From Platycnemis pennipes (taxonomy: Eukaryota > Arthropoda > Insecta > Odonata > Platycnemididae), in assembly GCA_933228895.1 (NCBI GenBank), contig OW121849.1, positions 126,112,849 to 126,176,848 on the forward strand: a DNA stretch of 64,000 nt, read 5' to 3'. Shown here piece by piece: positions 1 through 11,621 of the stretch. Position 1 is the stretch's first letter. The number at the start of each line of letters is the position of its first letter. A program made the translations under genes and the position numbers. The notes beneath the pieces were generated by a model, which ran no database searches, was not told where the DNA came from, and was given only the letters and a program-made list of their open reading frames with translations.

Positions 1-1529
1 TTTGGATGGGTGTGGGAGGCGTGCCCTACACCACCACCACCACCAGGGATCATCCAGAAAGGGAAGAGACGGCATAGGAGTAGGAAGAATGGGAAAGAGA
101 AAATATTTGGTGTTACCAATGGCAGCAGTTAAAACTGTTGTTAATAGGGGTACACATTACAATCATTCACCTTGTTAACTAAATTAACTGTTCAAACACT
201 TAACTAAATTAAATGAACACAATTCCCACTCATCCTCAAATAAACACATCCGTGTTCAAAAGAAAAATTTTGAGTTAGCATACATTAAAGCAAGATTACA
301 GTAAATGCATGGAGCAAAAAAATCAGCTCAATATGAGAAACACCCAAAAACAGATCATCAATTCTTAATACTATCCCATACACATGCTTGATCACAGACC
401 CAAGTTAATAAAATAGCACAGACTGCCCTCTTCTGCTGATAAGTTCTGCATGGTTAACATAATTGGCCATGAGAAATAATAAGACAGCTTTCATTTAAAT
501 GGCACTGCTACTCATCTTTTTGACTTAAGCATTAATGAGCACAGCAAATGAAATTGCAGCGATCAAATCACAATGATGTGAATAATTATACCAAGATAAA
601 ATCAGAACAAAATCAAAAGGCATGACACAATAAAAATCAGTATTTGAGTGAAAATTAAAATTATTTCTCACCTAACATGCATTAGCAAAAAAATCATAAC
701 CAATTACATAGATGCCTGGAATGCATAATTTACCGCTTAAAACTATTTAAAAGATGGCCTTTCTAAAAAGGAGGAAATAAATTGTAGATAGCAACATAAG
801 TGTTTTCAGGAAAGTATAATTTAATCCATGCAAATGTAAAAACACTATGGTATGTTAAGATCAATGAAATATGTACAGAGAAACCTGTCCTTAGCAGAAC
901 CTGAGCTAAACGGAATCCTTTCATACCGAGAAAAATTTGGTCCCGGCATGGGTGATAGGGCTTTAATACATTATGATCCCCTTGCATGTGAACCTTTGTT
1001 AACAGAGTCCCAAAACAAAATTCCATGCAGATATTTCATCTTAAAGTTGTAAAATTCAAATATCACTTTCACTTCTCCACTCCTGCTGAAACACCCTCAA
1101 AAAGAGACTCAACTAAGCTGCTAGCAGGTATTCCATAACCATTCATTACTTTTATACATTCATCCAGGATTACTCCACAAACAGTAGGCTATGATAACCT
1201 AAGTTGCCAGTGCGCAAGCAAGTATTCAGCGACTCTGAAAGTGAGGTCCCGGCACTTCTCCTTTTACTGTCTGTTAAGTGGCTACAAGCAAAAGACATTT
1301 TTTCCAGACATTTGCCTAAAAAATCACCCCATAGTCTTATATTTTGTCTTCTTTGAATCTGGAGACTTTGACAATTAACCAAGTCTACAAAATTCAAAGA
1401 ACATTTATCTAGTACTCGAGATAATAATAAATTGCATTAATTATTAATGATCTCGGAAGACCAAGAAGACATGCAGCTCAATGACGGAAACACCATTCAT
1501 CATCTTGATGATGATGAGGCATAAAAATA
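1..1529. other. AT-rich non-coding stretch
   Basis: No exon, RNA gene or recognisable mobile element was seen. Short open frames here lack any family resemblance or splice context. It may lie in or beyond the long intron of the eEF1 delta-like gene whose start is at 10807 on the minus strand, but no downstream exon of that gene was recognised. Confidence 0.5.
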
Positions 1530-2150
1530 TCTCGGCATGCCCCAGCACCGGATGCAGGAGGTGAGAGCAGTGAAGGAAAGGCTCACAGCCAAATACTGGC
1601 TCTCAGGCGAATCTGGAGCTCTGACCTGTCAGGCAAGAACAAGGTTCTCGCAAAAACCTTCGTGGTTCCGACACTGCTCTACACCTTTGGTTGCATCAAA
1701 TAGAATGTTAACAAGCTGCAAGCCTTGACCATGGAACGAGGATAATTTATTGTAGTCTTAATCCGAAGTCTTCTGTTGCCAGATTGTATCTCCCAAGAAA
1801 GCTAGGTGGTAGAGGGCTGATAAGCCTAGAGTGCCTTCATGACAGAGTAGCCCTGAATATGGTGAGCTGTGTGTTCCACAGCACAATTCCCTGTCACTGC
1901 TCGTGAGGAAACACGAGTGTCGGCAAAGGGGCGGTGCCGAAAGCCACGGGAGACTTTAGGTCATCTAGTCTCTGGCTGCAGCTTTTATGCGAAGAACGCA
2001 TACATAAACTGGCACAACTGACTCTGCAGGTGTTGTATTACCACCTCAGACACCATTACATCATAGACACTAATCCGGTGCAGTCATATGCCCCTGGAGA
2101 CATTCGAGTTTGTTGTGGAGAACGATAAGTGTAAGATCTGTCGGAATTAT
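1530..2150 (+). pseudogene. Decayed non-LTR retrotransposon pol C-terminus
   Basis: Read across frames, the plus strand keeps the post-reverse-transcriptase segment typical of LINEs: GKNKVLAKTFVVPTLLYTFG, then a segment containing SVARLYLPRKLGGRGLISLE at about 1770-1825, then LHDRVALNMVSC. A possible CKIC-type zinc-knuckle remnant follows near 2130. Several frameshifts and stops separate the pieces, so no functional protein is made. The family was inferred from these motifs alone and the clade is not assigned. No 5' end or poly-A tail is visible, so this is a truncated dead copy. Confidence 0.65.
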
Positions 2151-3972
2151 TTCTTCCCCACCATCAGGCAGTCATCGACAATCTCTCGCATACCATGTTC
2201 ATGATCGAGTTTTTGGCACTGGCAGAAATGAACATGGCAGCGAAGGAGATAGAAAAAAGGACTAAATATCAAGATCTGCTGTGCGAACCAGCAAATGTAC
2301 GTGGGCTACTCTGTGAAACTGGTAGTCCTCATCGTAGGCATGCTTGGTGGAGTCAAGAGCTCACTGATTGAGAATCTCATGTGCACCAGCGTGCAGGGCA
2401 CGAGCGGATGCACTTGTAGGTGCAATGCAGACGGCTGTCCACCAGTCCCTCTCCCTGCTTCGTGCACATGACCCTAATGCAGGGCAGCCACTTGTCTGAC
2501 GGTGGTGGATGTGGCTACTCGTAGATGCAACCCCTTTCGAGTCTCTGGCCATTATGACAGCAATGAAACCTGATGCTAGCCGGAGACTCGGAGGTGGAAG
2601 TTACGTTTCAGGAACAATAACATAATTGCATTTTAAGACTTGGTCTTCCAGAAGCTACATTCACAACTAAATGCTATTTTTGTTCAGTATTTCCCATTTA
2701 TACCCCATTATAGGTATTTATGTCGATACAGTAGAAACTCAAAATTACAATCCTCGAAATTATGATATTTTGATTTTATGAAGCAAAATCTTTGGTCCCG
2801 ACCTAAAGCGTATCTAAATGCATGTAACAGTACTCGATATTGCGAAATAATGGTGTTTTGAAATTATGAACCTCAGGTATCGGTCCCGACGTGAAAATTT
2901 TACTCGTTTTTACAAATAATGACAGATCGAAGCAGCAATTTTTAGACGCTCCTTGCCAGAGTAAGGCTGCTAATCAATCATCGTTGGCACACACATTATG
3001 CACGAGATGTGAATTGCTTGGATTATAATTAATTTTTCAATGCTAAAATACTAATGACGTCTTCGAATCATGGGCTAAGTATAACACAAATATGGCACCA
3101 ATACGATTAAAAATTTATTCGGCTTTGTTGCCGCAAGCCTAGAGTTATCAACAACGAGTCAACAAAACGTAAATTAGTCAAGTACGGATACACTCGCCCA
3201 CAAGAAACTAGGTAATTGCTGCATTTTTTTCTCATAATCCCTGGCATTTTTGCTACCGTTTTCCCCAAACATAAATCCATGAGGGGTATTCCTAGTACAG
3301 AAATCGTTTACTACGCCCATGTGCTCACAAAAGGTTTTGATAGGCATCGGAAGAGATGCCATGGCGTTCGAGCAGTGAATTCAGTCATGCATATCACATG
3401 GAAGATTTTTCCTCCCTACATATTTCAGACTGATTATCCAACCTTACTCCACAGCCAAATTATTCCACTGACAATAGTTATCATCGAAAGAATCGGGTTT
3501 CATTTACCCTCCTCATTGAGAGTTTTGATGTTGTCATCGACGAAAGGTATCCTTTAAGTAAGTAAACATTGCTCTTCCCTTCTTCCGTCGCCAACAGCTG
3601 AGAAAATCAGAGAAAATAAGAGTTTGCTTGGTCACTTTAGGCAATCACTTTGCCTCACATTCATTCTAAATGACGTTTTGTTCTGGGCGCATGCATGATC
3701 AATGGCAAAAAACGTTCATTCGCCCATATATATATTTACGTAGTGTAATAGTGTACCTTTCTCGCCTTTCGCTCCAACCCAGAGATCGAAAAAATATCCT
3801 AAAAGAGAGCATCTCAGCTGCATTCCTGTGGAGTGATAAAATATCTGATAAGGGTTTTGTAGCCTAATCCTCGTTAAAGTTACATATAAGTCTAAATGAT
3901 AAGTAGAATGAGCAACCTTGATTCATGCCGTTGGAGAGGGAGCGGAAAGCCTCATCACAATCCTAGTCCAAT

Positions 3973-4018
3973 CGGAGGCAATTTCATCTCTCCCAGGGGA
4001 GAGATGAAATTGCCTCCG
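3973..4018. repeat. Perfect hairpin, 22-bp arms
   Basis: Arms at 3973-3994 and 3997-4018 are exact reverse complements around a 2-base loop. The left arm begins CGGAGGCAATTTCATCTCTC. It sits inside the TA-flanked element at 2729-5666, so it may be the fold-back centre of an inner insertion. Confidence 0.9.
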
Positions 4019-5184
4019 CCTCTCGCAGGGCTGCATTATCGGACGATACACCCAGGAGGACATCAGGGGTGGGAGTTGATTGGTACCCAGCCAGGATAAG
4101 GCCCTTTTGTGTACGACCTCCCTCCCACCCGCTCAATGACTGAGTTCCGGGCTGGCTCAGCAGACCACACAAGCCTACCTTTGGGTCCCTTGAAGTGACC
4201 CCCTTCTCTGCACGGGGTCTAACATGTTCCAATATTGTTTTGTGGGCATATCTTGATTCATGATAAAAAAAAACCCACTCTCCAGTGTCTTGTCCTCCCT
4301 CTCCGCAGGTGTAGCCTGTTGAGGTAGAGTAGGATGAAGATAAGACATGACCACGCTGCAGAAGGATATGATCCTTTCAATGTTTATTTCCCGCATATAT
4401 CCCTTGGCCTTGAATCCCAGCTGGATCAACCTCCCGAGAGACGTATGATCCAAGACCATGTGTTTACCATGTGTAGCTGTGTTTGTGAGGTTGTATAAAG
4501 TAATCACCTTACTGATGGGTAAAGGATGGTAAGACTTCCGATTCCATCTTCTGGCGTGGCCGGAACTGGAGCTACAATGCTTAGAAGAAAATCCCCTTGC
4601 TTGATTGGAAGTAGAAGAAGAACGATACGTAAAAATGTTCCACAATTTTTAGCCATATTGAAACTTTAAATGATGCTTGCAATTTAGTGGATGAAGAGTT
4701 GGTGACCTTATTTGAATAGAGCAACAACTAAATCTTTGGCAGAGCATAGTTAAAAACATAATTTATTTTTAATGTTACCATCATTAGTAGCTCACAAAGT
4801 GTAAAGGAAATTATCACGACTTAACCATTGAAGTGCGTGGCTAGTACAATCTACTTTTGAAAGGAGGTAAACATTAAGCTGAACTCCTTTTAAAGCTCTC
4901 TTTCAGAGCTTTCGTCTCGGGAATAACCACGCAAGTATAAGCTGAATCCAAGGGAGAATTACGATTGCTATTTCACGGAAAACAGACATATGATTATTTG
5001 TGCGAAATGCAGGATTGACATAGCATCCATGAGAGAATATTTTCCCTCTTTTAGCTTAATTTAGGTCTAATCTATTATTCCTGATGCTGAGCATATATAT
5101 TTCCTTCTAGCGAAAATTTATTCCCCTAAATCCTGTATCCAGAGCAGCATCTAGTTGCAAATGATCACGCAAATTGTCCACTTC

Positions 5185-5280
5185 CATAGTGTATGCATAC
5201 ATAACTTACATAGTGTATGCATATATACCTTTCATAGTGTATGCATACATACCTTCCATAGTGTATGCATGCGTAGCTTA
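5185..5280. repeat. 24-bp tandem repeat, four copies
   Basis: Four consecutive units begin CATAGTGTATGCAT and differ by a few substitutions. The array falls inside the TA-flanked element at 2729-5666. Confidence 0.9.
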
Positions 5281-5668
5281 AAAATATAAATACACTGCTC
5301 ACGTTTATGTCATGAGTTTTTCAGTAGATAATAAGGTAGTATAGAAAAATGCATTAATGAATCTTAATAGGCCTAGTACAAACTGCACAAAAATTTTGCA
5401 AAGACATTTGATTGCTTCTCTGACTCATTAGAGAAAAGAAACAAGTTAGGTGTGTTTAACTTTATGAACCCTGTTGGCATGAATACACATTAATAGATTC
5501 AGAAGGTTAACATAGTAAATCATGAAAGTGTGTTGCAGGAATGCATATACTTCAGGATGCAGCTTTTTTGAGATGTTGTTGAATGATACTTGTTCATACG
5601 ATATTTGAGATTACGAATTGTCAATTTTTCCAGTCCCGTTAAATTCGTAATTTGGAGTTTCTACTGTA

Positions 5669-6506
5669 TATGTTTTCCAATATACTATATTTAATACCAA
5701 CATAAAGAATGTTGCAGCTGTGATTGCTTATGTTGCACTCATAATGGTCAGCACTAAGGTTATTATTTGGCTTGCTTACACAGTATCAAATCAGTTCGGA
5801 GTTATCAAACCACCTTGATCAGCAAGAATGTATGATCATACAAAGGTGTGTGTTACATTCAACACAGTTTCCTCACACATATGTCCTCCTGAAATAGGGG
5901 TGAATCTTATATGCCATCAAATATGGTAAGTTTAAAGAGCATACAAAAATGAAAAACCACTTCAATATGCTACCTACCACTATATTCATGCAGTGGTAAT
6001 TTATACTTTAACTATAAATCATCATACCCATTTTGGTACTTTCTTAATCAGCATTTATGCACAAATAACAAGTCTCTCTAGTAATAATGTAATTCACAGA
6101 GTCCTAGCAGAACCTCTATCTTAAATATATGTTGCACAATTCACAAATGAAAATCATACCCTAAGGATACCAAAAAATGAAGGATAACTATTACCTCGGA
6201 CAAAAATTTGCAAGTATAAATTCATTATTCAATTTTCTTTGTAAAATTATCATTGAGGCACTAGTAACAGAGGAGATTCTGATGCAGATCTCAAACAAAC
6301 ACTGATGTCATCATGAGTTGCAAAATTTGGTGGCGACTTTGACAAAAGCATGAACTCCAATTCCAAAACACCACGATTGCCACCAAGCCTCCTAGTAGCC
6401 AACTAGATACTAACATGCGTTTCAAACCTCATTATAATGATATCTGATGCACAGGGCTCTTATAGCTCAATTTTAAGTTGAAAAGATATAAAGAGAAATT
6501 ACAAAT
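5669..6506. other. Non-coding stretch between two TA-flanked elements
   Basis: AT-rich sequence with no supported exon, RNA gene or repeat. Confidence 0.5.
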
Positions 6507-6788
6507 TACAGTAGAAGCCCGTTATAGTGAGTACGGCATACGGCGAGAATCTCGCAATAATGAGTGATTGGCAATGTACCATTAAAAGGCCCATGATTAA
6601 CATGTAAAAGAAAATGGATATAGCAGCGAGGCCAAGAAGCTCCTGCCATAGTATACCCTTGGTATTACGAGTGATATTTCTTGAGGGTGTATCACTGCAA
6701 AGTACAAATTAATGCATGGTATTTATCTTCGCGGCATTATTAGTCAACTACAACTTAGAATAAAAGATTTGTGCCATCTTTACATAAT

Positions 6789-7109
6789 TTAACCCTTAGT
6801 GCCGGGGAGCGGGATCGCGCTCCTCCGAATTCTAGTGAAAAGTGCCGGGGAGCGCTATCGCGCTCCTACTGTATTGTCATTATTAATTGTTGGTTGTTCA
6901 CTAATTGTTGACTGATGGCATTTTAATGCAGAGAACTTTAGATACCGAACCTTTGTTATTCCAAAATTGAAAACTAGCGTTCATTTTCCTACGTTTTTAC
7001 ATGAGCTACGTGAAATAATATTTTTCCCTTAAGCTCGACAAAATCTGCCTAAATGCTCCGGCAATTTTAGCGTAGCTCCTAGGATATTGGTTGGCACTCA
7101 AAGGGTTAA
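6789..7109. mobile_element. TTAA-flanked short inverted-repeat element
   Basis: TTAA at 6789-6792 is followed by CCCTTAGTGCC. The right end GGCACTCAAAGGG is followed by TTAA at 7106-7109. The inverted ends and TTAA duplication are the hallmark of piggyBac-type insertions. At about 320 bp it has no room for a transposase. Inside are two near-copies of a GTGCCGGGGAGCG motif. It is nested in the element at 6509-8283. Confidence 0.75.
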
Positions 7110-7240
7110 ACTCCAATCAAATCTAGGCACTCATGATTGGCGCTTTTGTTAAGCCAAGTTCACATAGGGGTGGAAGATGAACAAACGGAAAAGCATCTAG
7201 CCAATCACACGCTGTGGGTAAGGGGCGGAGTTCAGCCCGC

Positions 7241-7360
7241 CTGTCTTTGCCCTCCCACCTCCCCCCACTCGTTCCCAATACTCTGCCCGCCCGCTAGTTC
7301 CCACCCCTCCACCTGCCTGCTCATTCCTGCCCCTCCACCTGCCTGCTCGTTCCTGTCCCT
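7241..7360. repeat. Pyrimidine-rich degenerate repeat
   Basis: C-rich stretch with imperfect repeats of CCCCTCCACCTGCCTGCTC. It produces a proline/serine-rich open frame that is not a gene. Confidence 0.6.
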
Positions 7361-8394
7361 AGACTGAAGCAGATCATGCTTGAATCATTCAGCTGGGAAT
7401 AGAAATTGAAAGTACTGTGCTGTTCATTTGAAGCCTATGTATGTGCGATCTAAAGGTCTGATGTTTTTTTTGCTATGCTATTTATTCTCGTGATGAAAGT
7501 TTTCCGTCGACAAAGAATTATTTATTTCCTTAAATGTTACAATTTATACGTCCTGTTTTCGATTAATTTTTCCTATTAGCAGAAATAATGGGAATACTTA
7601 TGTTTTCTGGTGCATTTGTTAAATAGTGCATATTTTTCAACCTTTTCATAAATATTGCAAGGTACGATGTTACACGAAGAATTAAAATTTATCCCAATAA
7701 ACAAGTTTTTATTTTATGATTCCTGAATTCATGGATACAAAATTGAATGCATCGATAATTATCGGCAACATTATTTCATGGGAGTTACCTCTGTTCTCTC
7801 TAGATCCTCCGGATGGCAGCACTAGTACAACACACGATGTTCAGCACGATCGACAGAGGAATTTGCTTGTGTAAATAAATAGTCGTGGCAACTAATTTTA
7901 GAGAGATAACTGAATGTGAATATTAGAAATGGCTAGGAATAGGTAATTACGCAAGAAATATTTTCGACATCCGAAAAATGCCGTATTTCGGCGAATCATT
8001 ACTCCCAACCAATGAACATACCGGTTAACACTCGAAGACTTCAGCAAAGCGTAAATTATTATTTGAAACATTTAATTCACAAAATGATTGATGACTATGC
8101 AATTGTGCATGAAAACGGCTCTTCTATATGTTTCTAATAGCATGGTAACGAAAGAGAAACTGAAAATAAGAACAACTGTGGGAAATTAGAGACTCAATCC
8201 AGCACCTTCAGATATAACGAGCGCTCGCTATAGCGAGTGATTTCCCAGGCATTGTGAGCTCTTGTTATACCGAGCTTCCAATGTATTAACATCACAACGT
8301 TACCGGTTTAAAAAAAAGGTATTCTCCTGATACCTCTACCACTGCAAGGCAGATACATTGTTAAGTACTTCATCTGAAAACATATTTTTGAAAA

Positions 8395-9294
8395 GGATTA
8401 GTTCTGCCCAAATAATTAACAATTAATGGAAGAAATCCTTTTCCTGCATATGCCTCTTCAGCAAAAACCACAGCAGAATTCTTTTCCTCGTCTGTCAAAT
8501 CAAAATTCTTCTACTTTAGATCCAAAAGATAAGTCAAGTAGTGTGCAGGAGTCATAGTCTGGTGATATCTTTCATTCAGTTTCAACATTGCATTTGGATC
8601 AATGTGTGCTTGAGCAGATTGTCTTGAAATTCTTTCTAAATTGAAGATGCAGGTCTTCAGGGTTTTCCTCTGGGACTAGGTCACAGGAATAATGCACCAA
8701 GGAGGAAGAAAACCCAGATGACCTGCATCTTCACTAGAATCAAGCCACGGAAGCTTAGACAAGAATTCTTTCTAAATGTCTATCTATTGTGCAGCTATTT
8801 TGCTGCACATTGTTCAATGCTATGGCAATAGGCTTCATTATTAAAAGTCAAACTTCCACACTGCTTTTTATGCCCAAGTATTATTCCTTTTTTTGAACTA
8901 GGTTATGTATTTAAGTCTTTTTTTCTTGACAAATTTTTATCAAAAGTGCCCAGTTTTCTACATAACAATCCAAAGTATCACCTTTGGTTTTCAATCGAAA
9001 TTCAGTGAGAATTACAAGCCAAGATACTGCATTCATAGTTTCTAATTGAAATTGTTATGATGCTAAGTTATTGTTCCCGAAGTACTTAAAAACAAATGTT
9101 ACATGTTCTGATGTATTATTCATATGAAGATCTTGACTAAGCAAATTGAGAATATGAGCAGAACATCCACTGAGTTATCTTTTCATGCTTTACCAATTTC
9201 CAAAATTTGATTTAAATCAAAAAAATCAGGTTTAAATATAAAAAATCATCACTTATGATTTTTTAAATAAAAATCATGATTTTTATCAACCCTG
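8395..9294 (-). pseudogene. hAT transposase remnant with 5' terminal repeat
   Basis: The outer end on the minus strand is CAGGGTTGATAAAAATC at 9294, a hAT-like terminal motif. Reading on across frames gives CSAHILNLLSQDLHMNN (about 9170-9120), a MKPIAIALNNVQQNSCTIDR segment near 8850-8790, MTPAHYLTYLLDLK near 8540, then LTDEEKNSAVVFAEEAYAGK. These match the order of the hAT catalytic-domain segments (CxxHxLNL, the central PIA.AL..VQ...C block, TPAH). Stops and frameshifts interrupt it. The matching 3' terminal repeat was not found; the element at 6509-8283 lies close to where it should be. Confidence 0.7.
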
Positions 9295-10274
9295 CCCAAA
9301 AGACACCACCTTTCATAACCTCCAAAATAGACTCGCTAACAAGACAGGCAGCAGGATCTGAATAGTGTACCTTCAGTTTTAGGACAGTTGCATAACTCGA
9401 ACAATCTACCTTTTCCTCCATTGTGTACATAAATAAAAAATATGGATCCTATTCATAAAGCTTACAAATAACATTGCCTTGTGCAAGTTGGATTTAATGT
9501 AGCAGTAAAGATTTTTTTAAACGATGATAAGGCTCCAACGAAATCAATTGCTAGTGATAATGGCGACTATTTCATTCAGGGAGACGACGTTTCATTGCAC
9601 AAACCCATGAGCAGGTAATATGATGATTTGTCCCATGCCTCAAAGCCTTAGCTCATAGTATGGTCAGAGGTGCTAGAGCTATAGAATACTTTCTTGTTGA
9701 TATAGTTATCAATTTATCCAAAACCAGGAAGGAGAAAACCAGGAACCGCATCTATACAAAATATGAGGTGGTCCAGGTTTAGTAGCCATTAATGAAAAAC
9801 TGATGCAAAAAATTGACTATAACCAACAAAAGGCATTACAACTGACAGTGAATACAGCGGGTAAAAAACACCCAAACTAAGAAACAAAATATAATACACA
9901 CTAAACAACCACAACAGTGGTAACTTGGGAGGCCTAGGGTACAAATGGGAATTGCCTTATAGCGGTTTGAGATGGGGCCTGCCTAAAAGGTTGAACACAT
10001 GCAAAATAATGTCGAAAGAAATATTACACGGGAAAAATTGGTGAAAACAAATAGTGGAGTAAAGTTCGTAAAACACAACATTGGATCTACACGATCAAGC
10101 AATTGTTAATCAAGATTTGATGCTCAAAATACAAATAGAGCTTCACAAAATGTGCCGTGCAAATATAATACCCATTCAATCTAGCGTGATGAAGCCAGGG
10201 CAGAAAAAACAACTCGGTTCATGGCTAATTACAGAAATACAAGAAACGTCGAATGCACATGCCACCACGGTGAG
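9295..10274 (-). other. Presumed intron of the eEF1 delta-like gene
   Basis: This follows the splice donor GTGAGT at 10275-10280 (minus strand). No acceptor with a recognisable eEF1 delta continuation was found here or further left, so the next exon may be outside the window or too diverged to see. Confidence 0.45.
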
Positions 10275-10280
10275 ACTCAC

Positions 10281-10619
10281 GTTTGGTTTCTCAATAACTT
10301 CGTCGAGTAACTTTTTCTTTGACTTGTCTTTCTTTTTCTTCTTTTTCATCCCCTCTTTATCAGCTTCATTTTTCATATCTTTGGCATCTTTGCCTTTAGG
10401 AGGTTGAGGATCATCTTTTTTTGGAGTTAAGGGAGGAGAAGGAGGCAGGGTATTGGGAGCCGTATTCAGGGTTTCCGTCGAAGGGATAACAATATCCTGT
10501 TTCGGGTTTTTTTTGTCCATCTTCTGGGTTACTTTAGGCATTTGAACCGATGGTAACTGCTCGATTGCAGGCAAACAAAAAGTTTTGGGGCGGGGAATAA
10601 TTCCGTTTTTCAATAGCAG
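10281..10619 (-). CDS. EEF1D: eEF1 delta-like gene, exon 2 (Pro/Lys-rich)
   Basis: The exon is 339 nt (113 codons), phase 0 at both ends. It runs from an acceptor reading TTTTTCCAAG to a strong GTGAGT donor. The encoded stretch starts LLLKNGIIPRPK, is rich in Pro, Lys and Asp in the middle, then has KKKKKKDKSKKK before ending in an acidic turn (LLDEVIEKPN). Standard eEF1 delta proteins follow their N-terminal motif with a leucine-zipper region, which is not visible here. The exon may be a lineage-specific or alternative insert, or the gene may be a diverged paralogue. The guanine-nucleotide-exchange domain was not found in the window, so the product is partial. The exon is supported by its length, its splice sites and frame continuity with exon 1. 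Confidence 0.65.
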
Positions 10620-10717
10620 CTTGGAAAAATTGGTCAGTTTTTAAATAAGAGCACCAAATGAGAATATTAAAATCTTCCAACAATACGTTAATGAAATTAA
10701 TTCAGATAATGTACTAC

Positions 10718-10807
10718 CTTGGATTGTGATTCGTAATATTGACGTTCTGCTTCTTCACAAATATGCTTGTTGAACCAAATTTTCTCTTCGGCCAAAGGAG
10801 ATGTCAT
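10718..10807 (-). CDS. EEF1D: eEF1 delta-like gene, exon 1 (start)
   Basis: Thirty codons start at ATG 10807 and end at a GTAGTA donor. The peptide begins MTSPLAEEKIWFNK and continues with an EEAERQYYE block. The pattern LxxEKIWFxK followed by (D/E)xAERxFYE is the characteristic N-terminus of eEF1B delta, the exchange subunit that reloads eEF1A with GTP and which uses this region to contact eEF1B gamma. The match is from family knowledge. This ATG is the first in frame and fits the family start. The gene is divergent from the CHRAC1-like gene, whose ATG lies 486 bp away. Only this exon and the next can be placed. Confidence 0.75.
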
Positions 10808-11292
10808 CCTGAGTAACGGTCACTGAAACAGCCAAGAATTAAAAATAACCTTCGTGAAATAAATGAGATCAACATTTAGTCAACATCAGAAGCCACATTG
10901 GCAAGTGTTAAATGTGAAAAACATGTGGGCATGAATTCAGATAAAAAACATTTCCTATGACAAGATGAAAGATAAACCGACAATACACAAACCACAAAAT
11001 ATAATCAAAAATTGAAAAGAGTAAAAAAAGTGCATTTCAGTGACAAATGCTGTAATTACCAAAATTGAATCTTCAACACCCCAACCTGCTGACGATAAGG
11101 ACGAGAGTGAAAGAGGCTTCGTAATACGTATGAAGTCTGCTTTTTTTAGGGAAACAGTTGAAGTACTTTGACTTAAGTATTGTAACTTTAAAATAAAAAT
11201 ATTATTTTCAACCGAATTGAAATAGGAATAAATTGATAGTAAAAATGAAAAATTACACCAGAATTTTGTTTTGACCTTTTATAGTTGAAGAA
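10808..11292. promoter_or_regulatory. Divergent intergenic region, probable shared promoter
   Basis: This 485-bp gap separates the start codons of the minus-strand eEF1 delta-like gene and the plus-strand CHRAC1-like gene. A head-to-head pair this close usually shares a promoter region. No TATA box or named element could be assigned with confidence, and transcription starts are unknown. Confidence 0.5.
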
Positions 11293-11430
11293 ATGGCGGC
11301 CAATCTGAGCGGCAATGCGAAAAGTAAAGAATTAAGTTTGCCTTCAAGTAGAATAAGGACTATTATGAAAAGTTCACCAAATGTGGAGAATATAGGTCAA
11401 GACTCTCTACTCTTGGTTACGAAAGCTACT
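11293..11430 (+). CDS. CHRAC1: CHRAC1-like histone-fold protein, exon 1
   Basis: ATG at 11293 opens 46 codons ending at donor GTAAGT, phase 0. The protein has a short N-tail and then the start of an NF-YC/CBF-type histone fold: LPSSRIRTIMKSSP, followed by LLLVTKAT. LPxxRI+xIMKSSP and the xTKATELF helix are the CHRAC-15/CHRAC1 signature. CHRAC1 pairs with a second small histone-fold subunit in the CHRAC (ACF1-ISWI) nucleosome remodelling complex. That role is family knowledge. The full product of the three exons is 120 residues, normal for this family. Confidence 0.88.
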
Positions 11431-11497
11431 GTAAGTTTATTTCGTGCTATTTTTGGTGTTTATTATGTCCTTGTTCTATTGTGATACATTCTTTCAG

Positions 11498-11621
11498 GAA
11501 CTTTTTATTCAGCACCTGTCTCGTCAAGCTCTAAAGCAAGTCGATGGAAAAGCTGAGTTTATTGATTATAAGCATCTAGCTGAAGTTGTACAGACTAATA
11601 AAAGACTAGACTTCTTAAAAG
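11498..11621 (+). CDS. CHRAC1: CHRAC1-like histone-fold protein, exon 2
   Basis: After a 67-bp intron with acceptor TTCTTTCAG, 124 nt encode ELFIQHLSRQALKQ and a YKHLAEVVQTNKRLDFLK segment, the rest of the histone fold. The exon ends in phase 1 at donor GTACGA. Joining to exon 1 restores TKAT-ELFIQHL, as expected for the family helix. Confidence 0.88.

Larger units (their letters stand above)
2729..5666. mobile_element. TA-flanked inverted-repeat DNA transposon, Tigger/pogo style
   Basis: The left end CAGTAGAAACTC follows TA at 2727-2728. The right end GAGTTTCTACTG precedes TA at 5667-5668. The inverted similarity extends inwards, with AAATTAC blocks and a GGTCCCGAC/CAGTCCCG motif near both ends. 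TA target duplication and a CAGT start fit the Tc1/mariner-pogo group. No transposase motif was recognised inside, so the copy is non-autonomous or dead. It holds a 22-bp-arm palindrome at 3973-4018, an open frame at 4175-4645 (minus) with no recognised family, and a 24-bp tandem repeat at 5185-5280. Confidence 0.7.
6509..8283. mobile_element. TA-flanked inverted-repeat element, family copy 1
   Basis: The left end CAGTAGAAGCCCGTTATAG follows TA at 6507-6508. The right end, ending GCTTCCAATG, precedes TA at 8284-8285. Its first 50 or so bases match the inverted right end of the element at 47385-48974, including GTGAGTACGGC, a GCGAGAATC block and GAGTGATTG, so the two are copies of one family. 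A TTAA-flanked element is nested at 6789-7109. No transposase was recognised. The TIR and TA duplication suggest a Tigger/pogo-type non-autonomous transposon. Confidence 0.75.

Noticed and set aside
763..1026. 87-codon minus-strand open frame
   Set aside because: No motif, no splice context and no neighbouring exon; compatible with chance.
4175..4645. 156-codon minus-strand open frame
   Set aside because: It lies inside a TA-flanked transposon, shows no family motif and has no splice or promoter context. It is kept only as part of the element.
10081..10407. 108-codon plus-strand open frame
   Set aside because: It overlaps the antisense of the spliced eEF1 delta-like exon and is Phe-rich because it reads the complement of the Lys tract.
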